33,948 bases of DNA from Hespellia stercorisuis DSM 15480 (GTDB lineage Bacteria > Bacillota > Clostridia > Lachnospirales > Lachnospiraceae). Within the stretch, counting starts at the first letter, position 1, and every line of letters starts with the position of its first letter. Below are positions 8,568-16,488 of the stretch, piece after piece. Under the pieces are notes generated by a model. It made no database searches. It was not told the origin of the DNA and saw nothing but the letters and a program-made list of their open reading frames with translations. The DNA lies in the NCBI RefSeq assembly GCF_900142165.1, contig NZ_FQZY01000046.1:1-33948 (forward strand), given 5' to 3'. The position numbers were made by a program, and so were the translations under genes.

Positions 8568-9548
8568 ATGCGAGAGATAGAGATTGCGTCCAACGAAGCG
8601 GGACAAAGGCTGGATAAGATGCTGGCAAAATATCTGAAGGAAGCACCAAAAAGCTTTCTGTACAAGATGCTTCGCAAAAAGAATATCGTTTTGAACGGAA
8701 AAAAAGCTACCGGCAATGAGAAACTTGTGGTCGGTGACAGCGTGAAGCTGTTTCTGGCGGAGGACACGATTGCAAAGTTTTCCGGGGAGGAGCTGAAGAT
8801 CGGAAAATCCACGGTGAAGCTGGACATCATCTACGAGGACGCGGATGTGGTCTTTATCAACAAGCCGGTGGGGATGCTCTCCCAGCGGGCAAAAGATACG
8901 GACCGGTCACTGAACGAGCATCTGCTCTCTTATCTGAAGGAGAGCAGCCAGATCACGGAGCAGGAGCTAAAGACCTTCCATCCGGCCGTATGCAACCGCC
9001 TGGACCGGAATACGAGCGGTCTGATTGCTGCGGGAAAAAGTCTGACGGGGCTTCAGAAGCTGAGTGAGATGTTCCGGGAGCGGACGCTGCGCAAGTTCTA
9101 TCGCTGTCTGGTGAAGGGCCGTGTGACAGAGACCCGGAAACTCGAGGGTTATCTGGTGAAGGATATGCGCACCAACAGAGTGACGGTCAGCGAGGATGCG
9201 GGCGAGGGGAATGACCCGGGCGATTATATCGAGACCGAATACTGTCCGGTTGCCACAGGCAGGGATGTGTCTCTTCTGGAGGTGCATCTGATTACAGGGA
9301 AAACCCATCAGATCCGCTCACATCTGGCATCAATTGGTCATCCGATCGTCGGAGATTACAAATATGGAGACAGGGAAGTCAATGACAGCTTCAAAAAGCA
9401 GTACGGTCTGCAGTCCCAGCTTCTGCATTCGTATCGGATGGAGTTTCCCGTGATGGAGGAACAGCTCTCCCAGTTGTCAGAGCAGATATTTGTGGCAGAA
9501 CTGCCGAAATTATTTTCAGAGATCATAAAAGACCGAGGTGTGATATAA
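8568..9548 (+). CDS. RluA-family pseudouridine synthase
   Basis: A 326-residue pseudouridine synthase with an N-terminal S4-like RNA-binding domain (EAGQRLDKMLAKYL...) and an RluA-type catalytic domain. The catalytic motif reads CNRLDRNTSGLIAAGKS, where D146 is the expected nucleophile; the family more often has HRLDRxTSG, so the His-Arg is Asn-Arg here. LITGKTHQIRSHLASIGHPIVGDYKYG is partly visible as the usual motif III (HQIRSHLA). Its length and S4 domain fit RluC/RluD-like enzymes that modify 23S rRNA. Its TAA stop shares one base with the recU ATG, so translation is probably coupled. Confidence 0.9.
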   Translation: MREIEIASNEAGQRLDKMLAKYLKEAPKSFLYKMLRKKNIVLNGKKATGNEKLVVGDSVKLFLAEDTIAKFSGEELKIGKSTVKLDIIYEDADVVFINKPVGMLSQRAKDTDRSLNEHLLSYLKESSQITEQELKTFHPAVCNRLDRNTSGLIAAGKSLTGLQKLSEMFRERTLRKFYRCLVKGRVTETRKLEGYLVKDMRTNRVTVSEDAGEGNDPGDYIETEYCPVATGRDVSLLEVHLITGKTHQIRSHLASIGHPIVGDYKYGDREVNDSFKKQYGLQSQLLHSYRMEFPVMEEQLSQLSEQIFVAELPKLFSEIIKDRGVI

Positions 9549-10081
9549 TGGCAACATGGAATTCAAGAGGGCTGCGCGGATCGACCCTGGAAGAGATGAT
9601 CAACCGCACAAACGAGCGGTATGCTGAGAAAAAACTGGCGTTGATCCAGAAAATCCCGACACCCATCACACCGATTAAAATCGATAAAGAGAACCGGCAT
9701 ATCACACTGGCTTACTTTGACAAGATCAGCACGGTGGATTATATCGGAGCAGTACAGGGGATTCCCGTGTGCTTTGACGCAAAGGAATGCAGTGCGGATA
9801 CATTTCCGCTTCAGAATGTGCATGAGCATCAGATTCGATTCATGGAGCAGTTTGAGCAGCAGGGAGGCATCTCGTTTCTGGTGATTTTATATAGCGGAAA
9901 AGATGAGCTGTACTACATGCCGTTTCAGGAAATCAAAAGGTTCTGGGACAGGGCACAGGACGGCGGAAGAAAGAGCATCCGGTATGAGGAGCTGAATCCG
10001 GAATATTTCATGCAGGTGATGAGTGGGTGTTTCGTGCCGTATCTGGATTATATCCAGAAGGATTTGGACGCAAGGGATTGA
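9548..10081 (+). CDS. recU: RecU-type Holliday junction resolvase
   Basis: This 177-residue protein matches the RecU family in order and spacing: NSRGLRGSTLEEMINRTNERY near the N-terminus, IPTPITPIKID, STVDYIGAVQGIPV, FDAKEC, NVHEHQIRFMEQF and GGISFLVI. RecU resolves Holliday junctions during recombination and chromosome segregation in Firmicutes and is a dimeric nuclease. The active-site segment usually reads FEAKET; here it is FDAKEC, an acidic-for-acidic change that I expect to be tolerated. Unlike in B. subtilis there is no penicillin-binding protein gene next to it. Its stop codon overlaps the -35 box of the downstream his promoter. Confidence 0.85.
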   Translation: MATWNSRGLRGSTLEEMINRTNERYAEKKLALIQKIPTPITPIKIDKENRHITLAYFDKISTVDYIGAVQGIPVCFDAKECSADTFPLQNVHEHQIRFMEQFEQQGGISFLVILYSGKDELYYMPFQEIKRFWDRAQDGGRKSIRYEELNPEYFMQVMSGCFVPYLDYIQKDLDARD

Positions 10082-10106
10082 CTTTCTATGGGAAAGTCAG
10101 TATAAT
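10078..10106 (+). promoter_or_regulatory. Near-consensus sigma-A promoter of the his operon, with internal palindrome
   Basis: TTGACT at 10078-10083 and TATAAT at 10101-10106 are separated by exactly 17 bases. Between them lies the inverted repeat GACTTTC (10080-10086) / GAAAGTC (10092-10098) with a 5-base spacer, positioned as an operator that would block RNA polymerase. The predicted leader is about 45 bases, too short for a T-box, so control is more likely by a DNA-binding repressor. Confidence 0.8.
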
Positions 10107-10157
10107 TTGATGGGAATTTTAATGTTTTACCACGATAAAGTGAAAGGGCGAAATAAC

Positions 10158-11411
10158 ATGGAACAACAATTACTACATACTCCGGAAGGGGTACGGGATA
10201 TTTATAATAAAGAATGTGCGAAGAAACAAGTGGTACAGGACAGACTGCATCACATGCTCCATCTGTACGGCTATCAGGATATTCAGACACCGACATTTGA
10301 ATTTTTTGACGTGTTCCGTAAAGAGGTGGGAACCATTTCCTCGAGAGAACTGTATAAGTTTTTTGACCGGGAGGGGAATACCCTGGCGCTGAGACCGGAT
10401 ATCACACCGTCCATCGCACGTGCTGCAGCCACACTGCTGGAGTCTGAGGATCTTCCGGCAAGACTTTGTTACGTGGGGAACACGTTTATCAATCATTCCA
10501 GCTATCAGGGAAGACTCAAAGAGAACACACAGCTTGGAGCGGAGCTGATCGGATCCGATGACATCGAATCGGATGTGGAGATGCTGGCGATGGTGGTAGA
10601 CGGATTAAAAAGCGTTGGTCTGGAAGAATTTCAGGTGAATATCGGGCATGTGGACTTTATCGAGAGTCTAATGGAAGAAACCGGACTGGATGCGGAGAAG
10701 CAGTCGGAGATTCGCACGCTGATCAACAACCGGAATCATTTCGGCGTGGATGAGATTCTGGATGAGAGTCATGTGAAGGACAGCGTGAAAGATGCATTTC
10801 ACATTCTGCCGGAACTGATCGGAAGTGTTGAGGTTCTGGATCAGGCGGATGAGATTGCACCGAATATCAGCGCGAAGCTTGCAATATCCCATCTGAGACA
10901 GATGTATGAACTGTTCACACTCTACGGTGTGGAGGATCATGTGTCCTTCGACTTGAGTATGAGCGGAAATTATGGTTATTATATGGGAATTATTTTCCGT
11001 GCCTATACATATGGAACTGGAGATGCAATCGTCCGCGGCGGACGTTATGATCATCTGATGGAAAAGTTCGGAAAAGAGACACCATCCATCGGTTTTGCCA
11101 TTATTATCGATGAATTGATGAGCGCATTGTCCAGACAGAAGATTCGGGTGGACTGTGCAGCCTCCACCATGGTTGTATTTACAGAGGCGACCACAAAGTG
11201 GGGAATCCGTCTGGCCAGAGAATTTCGCTCCAAGAATAAGAATGTCGAGCTGGTGAAGTACACTCCGGGAAAGGATCTTGAGGACTACAAGGCGTATGCG
11301 AAGAAGAATCAGGCGCTGAGTCTTCTGATACTCAACGATGATCTGACCATCACCATGATAAATATTTTGACCAACGAAGAAAAAAATGTAGATTGTAAGG
11401 GGACGAAATAA
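10158..11411 (+). CDS. hisZ: ATP phosphoribosyltransferase regulatory subunit
   Basis: A 417-residue class II histidyl-tRNA-synthetase-like protein beginning HTPEGVRDIY. It has the motif-2-like segment LCYVGNTFINHSSYQGR and LGAELIGSDD, and the motif-3-like GDAIVRGGRYDHLMEKFG. HisZ has no tRNA-charging activity; it pairs with short HisG to form the active, histidine-inhibited first enzyme of histidine biosynthesis. The following gene is indeed the short HisG, which supports HisZ over HisS. The frame is open from 10023, but the ATG at 10158 lies after the promoter and has AAAGGG upstream. It overlaps hisG by one base (TAATG). Confidence 0.92.
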   Translation: MEQQLLHTPEGVRDIYNKECAKKQVVQDRLHHMLHLYGYQDIQTPTFEFFDVFRKEVGTISSRELYKFFDREGNTLALRPDITPSIARAAATLLESEDLPARLCYVGNTFINHSSYQGRLKENTQLGAELIGSDDIESDVEMLAMVVDGLKSVGLEEFQVNIGHVDFIESLMEETGLDAEKQSEIRTLINNRNHFGVDEILDESHVKDSVKDAFHILPELIGSVEVLDQADEIAPNISAKLAISHLRQMYELFTLYGVEDHVSFDLSMSGNYGYYMGIIFRAYTYGTGDAIVRGGRYDHLMEKFGKETPSIGFAIIIDELMSALSRQKIRVDCAASTMVVFTEATTKWGIRLAREFRSKNKNVELVKYTPGKDLEDYKAYAKKNQALSLLILNDDLTITMINILTNEEKNVDCKGTK

Positions 11412-12055
11412 TGAGATATTTAACCTTTGCGCTGACAAAAGGGCGCCTGGCAAGCAAGACACTGGAAATGCTTGAGAATCTTGGAATCACATGTGAAGAG
11501 ATGAAGGACAAAAATTCCAGAAAACTGATATTCGTGAACGAAGAGCTGAAGTTGAAATTTTTCCTCGCAAAGGGACCGGATGTTCCTACCTATGTTGAAT
11601 ACGGTGCGGCAGACATTGGCGTGGTAGGGAAAGATACCATCGTGGAGGAAGGCCGAAAAGTGCATGAGGTGTTAGACCTTGGTTTCGGCGCCTGCAGAAT
11701 GTGTGTCTGTGGTCACGAGGATGCGAAGGAACTGCTGCAGCATCACGAACTGATTCGTGTTGCGACAAAGTATCCACGTATTGCGAAAAACTATTTTTAT
11801 AATAAAAAGCATCAGACGGTAGAGATCATTAAGATGAACGGCTCCATAGAACTGGCGCCCATCGTCGGTCTGTCGGAAGTGATCGTGGATATCGTTGAGA
11901 CGGGATCTACACTGAGAGAAAACGGATTGGTTGTGCTCGAGGAGGTATGCCCTCTGTCAGCCAGAATGATCGTCAATCCGGTCAGCATGCGGATGGAGAA
12001 TGACAGAATCAAGGAACTGATCACCAATCTCCGCGCATTATTACAGGAGGCTTAA
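11411..12055 (+). CDS. hisG: ATP phosphoribosyltransferase, short catalytic form
   Basis: A 214-residue HisG without the C-terminal regulatory domain, i.e. the short form that needs HisZ. It begins with the typical LTFALTKGRLASKTLEML, has GPDVPTYVEYGAADIGVVGKD, and the PRPP-binding signature DIVETGSTLRENGL. It condenses ATP with PRPP to give phosphoribosyl-ATP, the committed step of histidine biosynthesis, in the cytoplasm. An AAGGGGA site lies within the end of hisZ, and the one-base overlap suggests coupled synthesis of the two subunits. Confidence 0.95.
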   Translation: MRYLTFALTKGRLASKTLEMLENLGITCEEMKDKNSRKLIFVNEELKLKFFLAKGPDVPTYVEYGAADIGVVGKDTIVEEGRKVHEVLDLGFGACRMCVCGHEDAKELLQHHELIRVATKYPRIAKNYFYNKKHQTVEIIKMNGSIELAPIVGLSEVIVDIVETGSTLRENGLVVLEEVCPLSARMIVNPVSMRMENDRIKELITNLRALLQEA

Positions 12056-12059
12056 AGCT

Positions 12060-13349
12060 ATGAAAATACAAAAATTATCGGAAGATACCAGAAAAAATTT
12101 ATTAGAGGATCTGCTCAAGAGAAGCCCGAACAGCTATGGCCAGTACGAGGCCAGTGTCGCGGAAATTCTCAATACAGTAAAAGAGAAAAAAGATGAGGCG
12201 CTGTTTGCCTATACAAAAAAATTTGACGGAGCGGATATCAGTGTAGAGAACATACTGGTCACGGAGGCTGAGATTGAGGAAGCCTACAGGCTGGTGGACG
12301 AGGATCTGCTTCGCGTGGTTCGAAAAGCTCTGAAGAATATCGAGGAATATCACGCCAAACAGAAGCAGTACAGCTGGTTTGACTCCAAACCGAACGGAAC
12401 CATGCTGGGACAAAAGGTGACTCCGCTTCAGAGAGTCGGTGTCTATGTGCCGGGCGGAAAGGCTGTGTATCCTTCGTCTGTACTGATGAACATTATGCCG
12501 GCCAAGGTGGCGGGCGTGGATGAGATTATCATGACCACACCTCCGGGAAAGGACGGTAAGATCAATCCGACGACGCTGGTTGCGGCCAAAGAAGCCGGTG
12601 CGACAGCAGTCTACAAGGTAGGTGGAGCACAGGCAATTGGAGCGCTCGCATACGGAACGGAGAGCATCCCGAAGGTGGACAAGATCGTGGGTCCGGGCAA
12701 TATCTATGTGGCATTGGCGAAAAAAGCAGTTTATGGACACGTGAGCATCGATTCCATCGCCGGGCCGAGTGAGATCCTGGTTGTGGCAGATGAGACAGCG
12801 AACCCGCGTTTCGTGGCGGCAGATCTGTTGTCACAGGCTGAGCACGATGAGCTGGCTTCTGCAATTCTGGTAACGACCAGCGAGGAACTGGCACAGAAGG
12901 TTTCCGAAGAGGTGGACAAGTTTACGGCAGAGCTGTCCAGAAAAGAAATCATCCAGAAGTCATTGGATAATTATGGATATATTCTCATTGCAGATACTAT
13001 GGAAGAAGTGATTGAGACAGCCAACGAGATCGCATCCGAGCATCTGGAAATCATGACGGCCAATCCATACGATACCATGACGAAGATCCGCAACGCGGGA
13101 GCAATCTTTATTGGGGAGTATTCCAGCGAGCCGCTTGGAGATTACTTTGCAGGACCGAACCACATCTTGCCGACCAACGGAACCGCGAAATTCTTCTCAC
13201 CTTTGTCTGTGGATGATTTTGTGAAGAAATCCAGTATTATTTCCTACTCCAGAGAGGCGCTGGAAGAGGTGCACAAGGACATTGAACAGTTTGCTGCTGC
13301 AGAGCAGCTGACAGCACATGCAAACTCTATCAAAGTGCGCTTTGAATAA
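12060..13349 (+). CDS. hisD: Histidinol dehydrogenase
   Basis: A 429-residue protein of normal HisD length. Characteristic segments are RVGVYVPGGKAVYPSSVLMN, GGAQAIGALAYGTESIP, KIVGPGNIYVALAKK, IAGPSEILVVAD and SQAEHDELASAIL; the catalytic Glu-His pair lies in ASEHLEIMT. It oxidises histidinol in two NAD+-dependent steps to histidine, the final step of the pathway, using zinc. ATG follows ACAGGAGGC by about 8 bases and is only 4 bases after the hisG stop. Confidence 0.97.
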   Translation: MKIQKLSEDTRKNLLEDLLKRSPNSYGQYEASVAEILNTVKEKKDEALFAYTKKFDGADISVENILVTEAEIEEAYRLVDEDLLRVVRKALKNIEEYHAKQKQYSWFDSKPNGTMLGQKVTPLQRVGVYVPGGKAVYPSSVLMNIMPAKVAGVDEIIMTTPPGKDGKINPTTLVAAKEAGATAVYKVGGAQAIGALAYGTESIPKVDKIVGPGNIYVALAKKAVYGHVSIDSIAGPSEILVVADETANPRFVAADLLSQAEHDELASAILVTTSEELAQKVSEEVDKFTAELSRKEIIQKSLDNYGYILIADTMEEVIETANEIASEHLEIMTANPYDTMTKIRNAGAIFIGEYSSEPLGDYFAGPNHILPTNGTAKFFSPLSVDDFVKKSSIISYSREALEEVHKDIEQFAAAEQLTAHANSIKVRFE

Positions 13350-13372
13350 ATACTATACGAGAGGAGACGGAT

Positions 13373-13963
13373 ATGGAACACAGAATTGCCACTTGTACCA
13401 GAACGACAAAAGAGACAGATATCACAATGACCATCAATCTGGATGGTCAGGGAAAAAATAATATAGACACCGGAATTGCATTTTTTGATCATATGCTGAA
13501 TGGATTTGCAAGGCACGGTCTGTTTGATCTGGATGTAAAAGCAGTCGGTGATGTGGAGGTGGATTGTCACCACACGATCGAGGACGTGGGGATTGTTCTC
13601 GGGGAGACGATTGCGAAGGCTCTGGGGGACAAGGCCGGAATCAAACGATACGGCAATTTTATTCTCCCGATGGACGAGACACTTGCCCTCTGTGCAATTG
13701 ACCTGTCAGGGCGACCGTATTTGAATTATGATGTCACATTCACAACCGATCACATCGGTGGAATGGACACGGAGATGGTGCGGGAATTTTTCTATGCAGT
13801 GTCTTACAGTGCAGCAATGAATCTGCATATAAAACTGCTGGACGGGATGAACAACCACCATATCGCGGAGGCGGTATTCAAAGCCTTTGGCAAGGCACTT
13901 GATATGGCTACGATGGGAGAACCACGTATGAAAGATGTGTGGTCAACGAAAGGAAGTCTGTAG
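13373..13963 (+). CDS. hisB: Imidazoleglycerol-phosphate dehydratase
   Basis: A 196-residue monofunctional dehydratase, without the phosphatase domain found in enterobacterial HisB. The two manganese-binding histidine motifs are present: DCHHTIEDVGIVLGE and NNHHIAEAVFKAFGKAL. FFDHMLNGFARHG is also typical. It converts imidazole glycerol phosphate to imidazole acetol phosphate. Start ATG has GAGAGGAGAC upstream. hisC, which often sits between hisD and hisB in Clostridia, is not here, so the aminotransferase must be encoded elsewhere. Confidence 0.96.
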   Translation: MEHRIATCTRTTKETDITMTINLDGQGKNNIDTGIAFFDHMLNGFARHGLFDLDVKAVGDVEVDCHHTIEDVGIVLGETIAKALGDKAGIKRYGNFILPMDETLALCAIDLSGRPYLNYDVTFTTDHIGGMDTEMVREFFYAVSYSAAMNLHIKLLDGMNNHHIAEAVFKAFGKALDMATMGEPRMKDVWSTKGSL

Positions 13964-13999
13964 AACCGGGGCAGTCAGACAGTTAGGAGAATGAAAATA

Positions 14000-15283
14000 A
14001 TGAGTTATAAAAGATTAACACCTTGTATTTTTATTTCGGACGGTAAAGCGGTCAGGTGGTTTGATGATAATGAAGTGATCGCTGAGGATGTAGTTGGTCT
14101 GGCGAAGCATTACAATGACAAGGGTGCGGATGAACTGATCATCTTTGATCTCTCGGATGAGGACGAAGAACATGAGGAGTCCATCGGCCTGATGAAAAAA
14201 ATCAATCGTGTCATCAGCATTCCGATGATTGCCGGAGGAAATATCAGAAGGCTGGAGGATGTGAAAAAAATCCTTTACAGTGGTGCAAAACGCGCCATGC
14301 TGAATTTTTCAAAAGAGGATAGTGTAAAGCTGGTGGAGGATGCGTCAAAGCGTTTCGGAAAAGAGCGTATCGCAGTATCGCTGAATGATTTCGATGCATT
14401 GTTCAAGCAGCAGCACATCATCGATGAGAACAGCACGGAGATCGTCTTTATGCACCGTCTCGATCTCAACTCCGTGATGAATATTACGGATGTTCCATGT
14501 GTGGTTGTCACAGACACCATGGAGCAGACAGAAATTCTGAAAATTCTGAAATGCGACGGGATCAAGGGCGTTTCAGGAAGGTTTGTGAGCAGCTCGGACA
14601 TGGATTTTGACGGTTTTAAAGAGATTTGTACCGAGGAGGGGATTCAGATGACCTCTTTTGAATGCATGATGGAGTTTTCGGAATTTAAATTAAATGAGAA
14701 TGGCCTGCTGCCGGTTGTTGTGCAGCATTACAAGACCAATGAAGTACTTATGGTCGCATATATGGATGAAGAAGCATTTTATCACACGATCAAGTCCGGT
14801 AAGATGACTTATTACAGCCGAAGCCGTAAACAACAGTGGGTGAAGGGCGAGACGTCCGGTCACTTCCAGTACGTGAAATCTCTGATCATAGACTGCGATA
14901 AGGACACACTGCTTGCCAAGGTAGATCAGATTGGTGCAGCGTGTCACACGGGGAATCCGACGTGCTTCTTTCAGCCAGTGGTCGGGGATACGATTACGGA
15001 AAAGAATCCGCTGAAGATTCTGGAATCTGTGTATGATACGATCATAGACAGAAAAGAGCATCCGAAGGAGGGGTCCTACACCAATTATCTGTTCGACAAA
15101 GGACTGGATAAGATCCTGAAAAAGGTGGGAGAAGAAGCCACGGAATTAGTCATTGCAGCGAAGAACCCGAACCCGGAGGAAGTGAAGTATGAGATGTCAG
15201 ATTTCCTGTATCATGCGATGGTCCTGATGGTGGAGCGCGGCGTGACCTGGGACGACATCGTCAATGAGCTTGCGGATCGGTAA
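14000..15283 (+). CDS. hisIE: HisF-like (degenerate) / HisI / HisE three-domain fusion protein
   Basis: A 427-residue protein. Residues ~1-225 resemble a HisF barrel: [15 protein letters not shown] aligns with HisF KRIIPCLDVKDGRVV, followed by [25 protein letters not shown] and [12 protein letters not shown]. The catalytic Asp11 position is Phe11, and the Asp130 region reads Asn129-Asp130. Residues ~229-330 are HisI (phosphoribosyl-AMP cyclohydrolase), with metal Asps in DCDKD (298, 300, 302) and zinc Cys299, 315 and 322 at the usual 16/7 spacing. Residues ~337-427 are HisE (phosphoribosyl-ATP pyrophosphatase), with [11 protein letters not shown] and [15 protein letters not shown]. HisI and HisE look fully active and carry out steps 2 and 3; the barrel is probably structural or regulatory. 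ATG at 14000 is preferred over 13991 because AGGAGA is 9 bases from the former and touches the latter. Confidence 0.88.
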   Translation: MSYKRLTPCIFISDGKAVRWFDDNEVIAEDVVGLAKHYNDKGADELIIFDLSDEDEEHEESIGLMKKINRVISIPMIAGGNIRRLEDVKKILYSGAKRAMLNFSKEDSVKLVEDASKRFGKERIAVSLNDFDALFKQQHIIDENSTEIVFMHRLDLNSVMNITDVPCVVVTDTMEQTEILKILKCDGIKGVSGRFVSSSDMDFDGFKEICTEEGIQMTSFECMMEFSEFKLNENGLLPVVVQHYKTNEVLMVAYMDEEAFYHTIKSGKMTYYSRSRKQQWVKGETSGHFQYVKSLIIDCDKDTLLAKVDQIGAACHTGNPTCFFQPVVGDTITEKNPLKILESVYDTIIDRKEHPKEGSYTNYLFDKGLDKILKKVGEEATELVIAAKNPNPEEVKYEMSDFLYHAMVLMVERGVTWDDIVNELADR

Positions 15284-15313
15284 GATTAACAAGATCAGTC
15301 TTGAAACATGGTG

Positions 15314-15356
15314 AAAAGGCATATGATATTAAAAATGATATCATATGCCTTTTTTT
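15314..15356 (+). terminator. Strong rho-independent terminator of the his operon
   Basis: A perfect 16-bp stem (15314-15329 with 15338-15353) with an 8-base loop is followed by a T run to 15356. It lies 30 bases after the hisIE stop. The run of A on the left arm means it may also work for transcripts from the other strand. Confidence 0.95.
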
Positions 15357-15450
15357 CTTATAGGAAAAATCAGAGTCCTCTCTCTTTCCAGATGGAAAAT
15401 CAGAGCTGCCTTTTCCTGAAAAAAATATGGCCTGTGCAGGGAGGTTCTGA

Positions 15451-15732
15451 ATGAACGATTATCAGAGACGCAAGGAGCTGCTTGCTGAATACAGCGGAAC
15501 ACATTGTTATCGAAATCATCATGAAGATATTACAGACAGACTGGGAGAACGGCAACCACAGAAATCTACGGTGGGAATCCGCATCACGCTGTGCATTGTA
15601 CTTTTTGTATGCTACGTGCTTCTGGATTACGAAAATCTGACGATTTTGAATGTGAACAGTAAGGCTGTAAAAAATGAGATCCGAAAGGAGGTTGATCTGG
15701 GTGAACTATTACATATAACGACTGAATGGTAG
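15451..15732 (+). CDS. Small single-TM protein of unknown function
   Basis: A 93-residue protein I do not recognise. The N-terminal ~42 residues are polar, with several His (CYRNHHEDITDRLG), then comes one hydrophobic helix (about residues 43-61, GIRITLCIVLFVCYVLLDY), and a ~30-residue acidic/basic tail. The layout suggests a bitopic membrane protein. The start is supported by GGGAGG 6 bases upstream of ATG. It stands alone after the his terminator and converges on a minus-strand HAD gene. Its own promoter is not obvious to me. Confidence 0.6.
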   Translation: MNDYQRRKELLAEYSGTHCYRNHHEDITDRLGERQPQKSTVGIRITLCIVLFVCYVLLDYENLTILNVNSKAVKNEIRKEVDLGELLHITTEW

Positions 15733-15755
15733 CAGCAGAGAGCGGCAGATGGATT

Positions 15756-16430
15756 TTATGCCTTAAGCATTGCAACTACATCGTTAAGACTTTTAAATTT
15801 TTTCCAACAAAGCTTTTTGATTTCATCGGTTGGCTGAACGAGGTCCGGAATCATGATCGGGTACATCCCGGCAGCATGAGAAGACTGGATTCCAGCAGGG
15901 GAGTCCTCCAGTGCGATACAGTTGACAGGCGCAGCATGGATCGCATTGGCAGCCTTTATGTATATTTCCGGGTCTGGTTTTGCATTTGCGACCATATCGC
16001 CGAACACGGCTCCGTCAAAAAATGACCAGATTCCGGCATCCTGAAGCATTTGTGAGGAATGTTCTCTTCTGGAGGATGTGGCAACAGCGGTCCGAATGCC
16101 ATTTTCTTTCGCAAACTTCAATAATTCTATGACACCGGGTTTCATGGCGACACCCTCGGTATCAGCGATTTCCCGAAACACTTTTCTGGTAATCTGATTG
16201 AATCTTTCCATGGGAAAATCTTCTCCGAACACGCCTTTAAAATATTGTTCTCTCCGCACGACATTGAATCCCAGTGTATTGTGGATGTGATTGCTGCCGA
16301 TCGGTCCAAGTGCAAGCATTTCTCCGGCTATATCCCAGGAGCGTTTCACCACGCGCTCGGAGTCAAAGATCAGCCCATCCATGTCAAAAATGATTGCTTT
16401 TATGTCAGGTGTTGTATGATTGATGTTCAT
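15756..16430 (-). CDS. HAD-superfamily phosphatase, beta-phosphoglucomutase-like
   Basis: A 224-residue HAD subfamily IA enzyme. Motif I is IIFDMDGLIFDSE (D16 nucleophile, D18 acid/base), motif II TAVATSS, motif III Lys in ANAKPDPEIY, and motif IV CIALEDSPAGI. The cap domain lies between residues ~30 and 90. It is expected to hydrolyse or transfer phosphate on sugar phosphates or similar small substrates. Start ATG has GAAAGGAA upstream. It follows the LysR gene on the same strand by 58 bases and may be in its transcript. Confidence 0.87.
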   Translation of the reverse strand: MNINHTTPDIKAIIFDMDGLIFDSERVVKRSWDIAGEMLALGPIGSNHIHNTLGFNVVRREQYFKGVFGEDFPMERFNQITRKVFREIADTEGVAMKPGVIELLKFAKENGIRTAVATSSRREHSSQMLQDAGIWSFFDGAVFGDMVANAKPDPEIYIKAANAIHAAPVNCIALEDSPAGIQSSHAAGMYPIMIPDLVQPTDEIKKLCWKKFKSLNDVVAMLKA

Positions 16431-16488
16431 TTGAAATTCCTTTCTGAATGCTTTTTCTGAAATGATATCTGTATTGTGTAAGGAAGGC

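Noticed and set aside
10023-10157. Upstream extension of hisZ by 45 codons
   Set aside because: It covers the end of recU and the promoter; the ATG at 10158 with AAAGGG gives the normal HisZ N-terminus.
10084-10157. T-box (histidine tRNA-sensing) leader for the his operon
   Set aside because: The transcript leader is only ~45 bases and has no T-box sequence or specifier stem.
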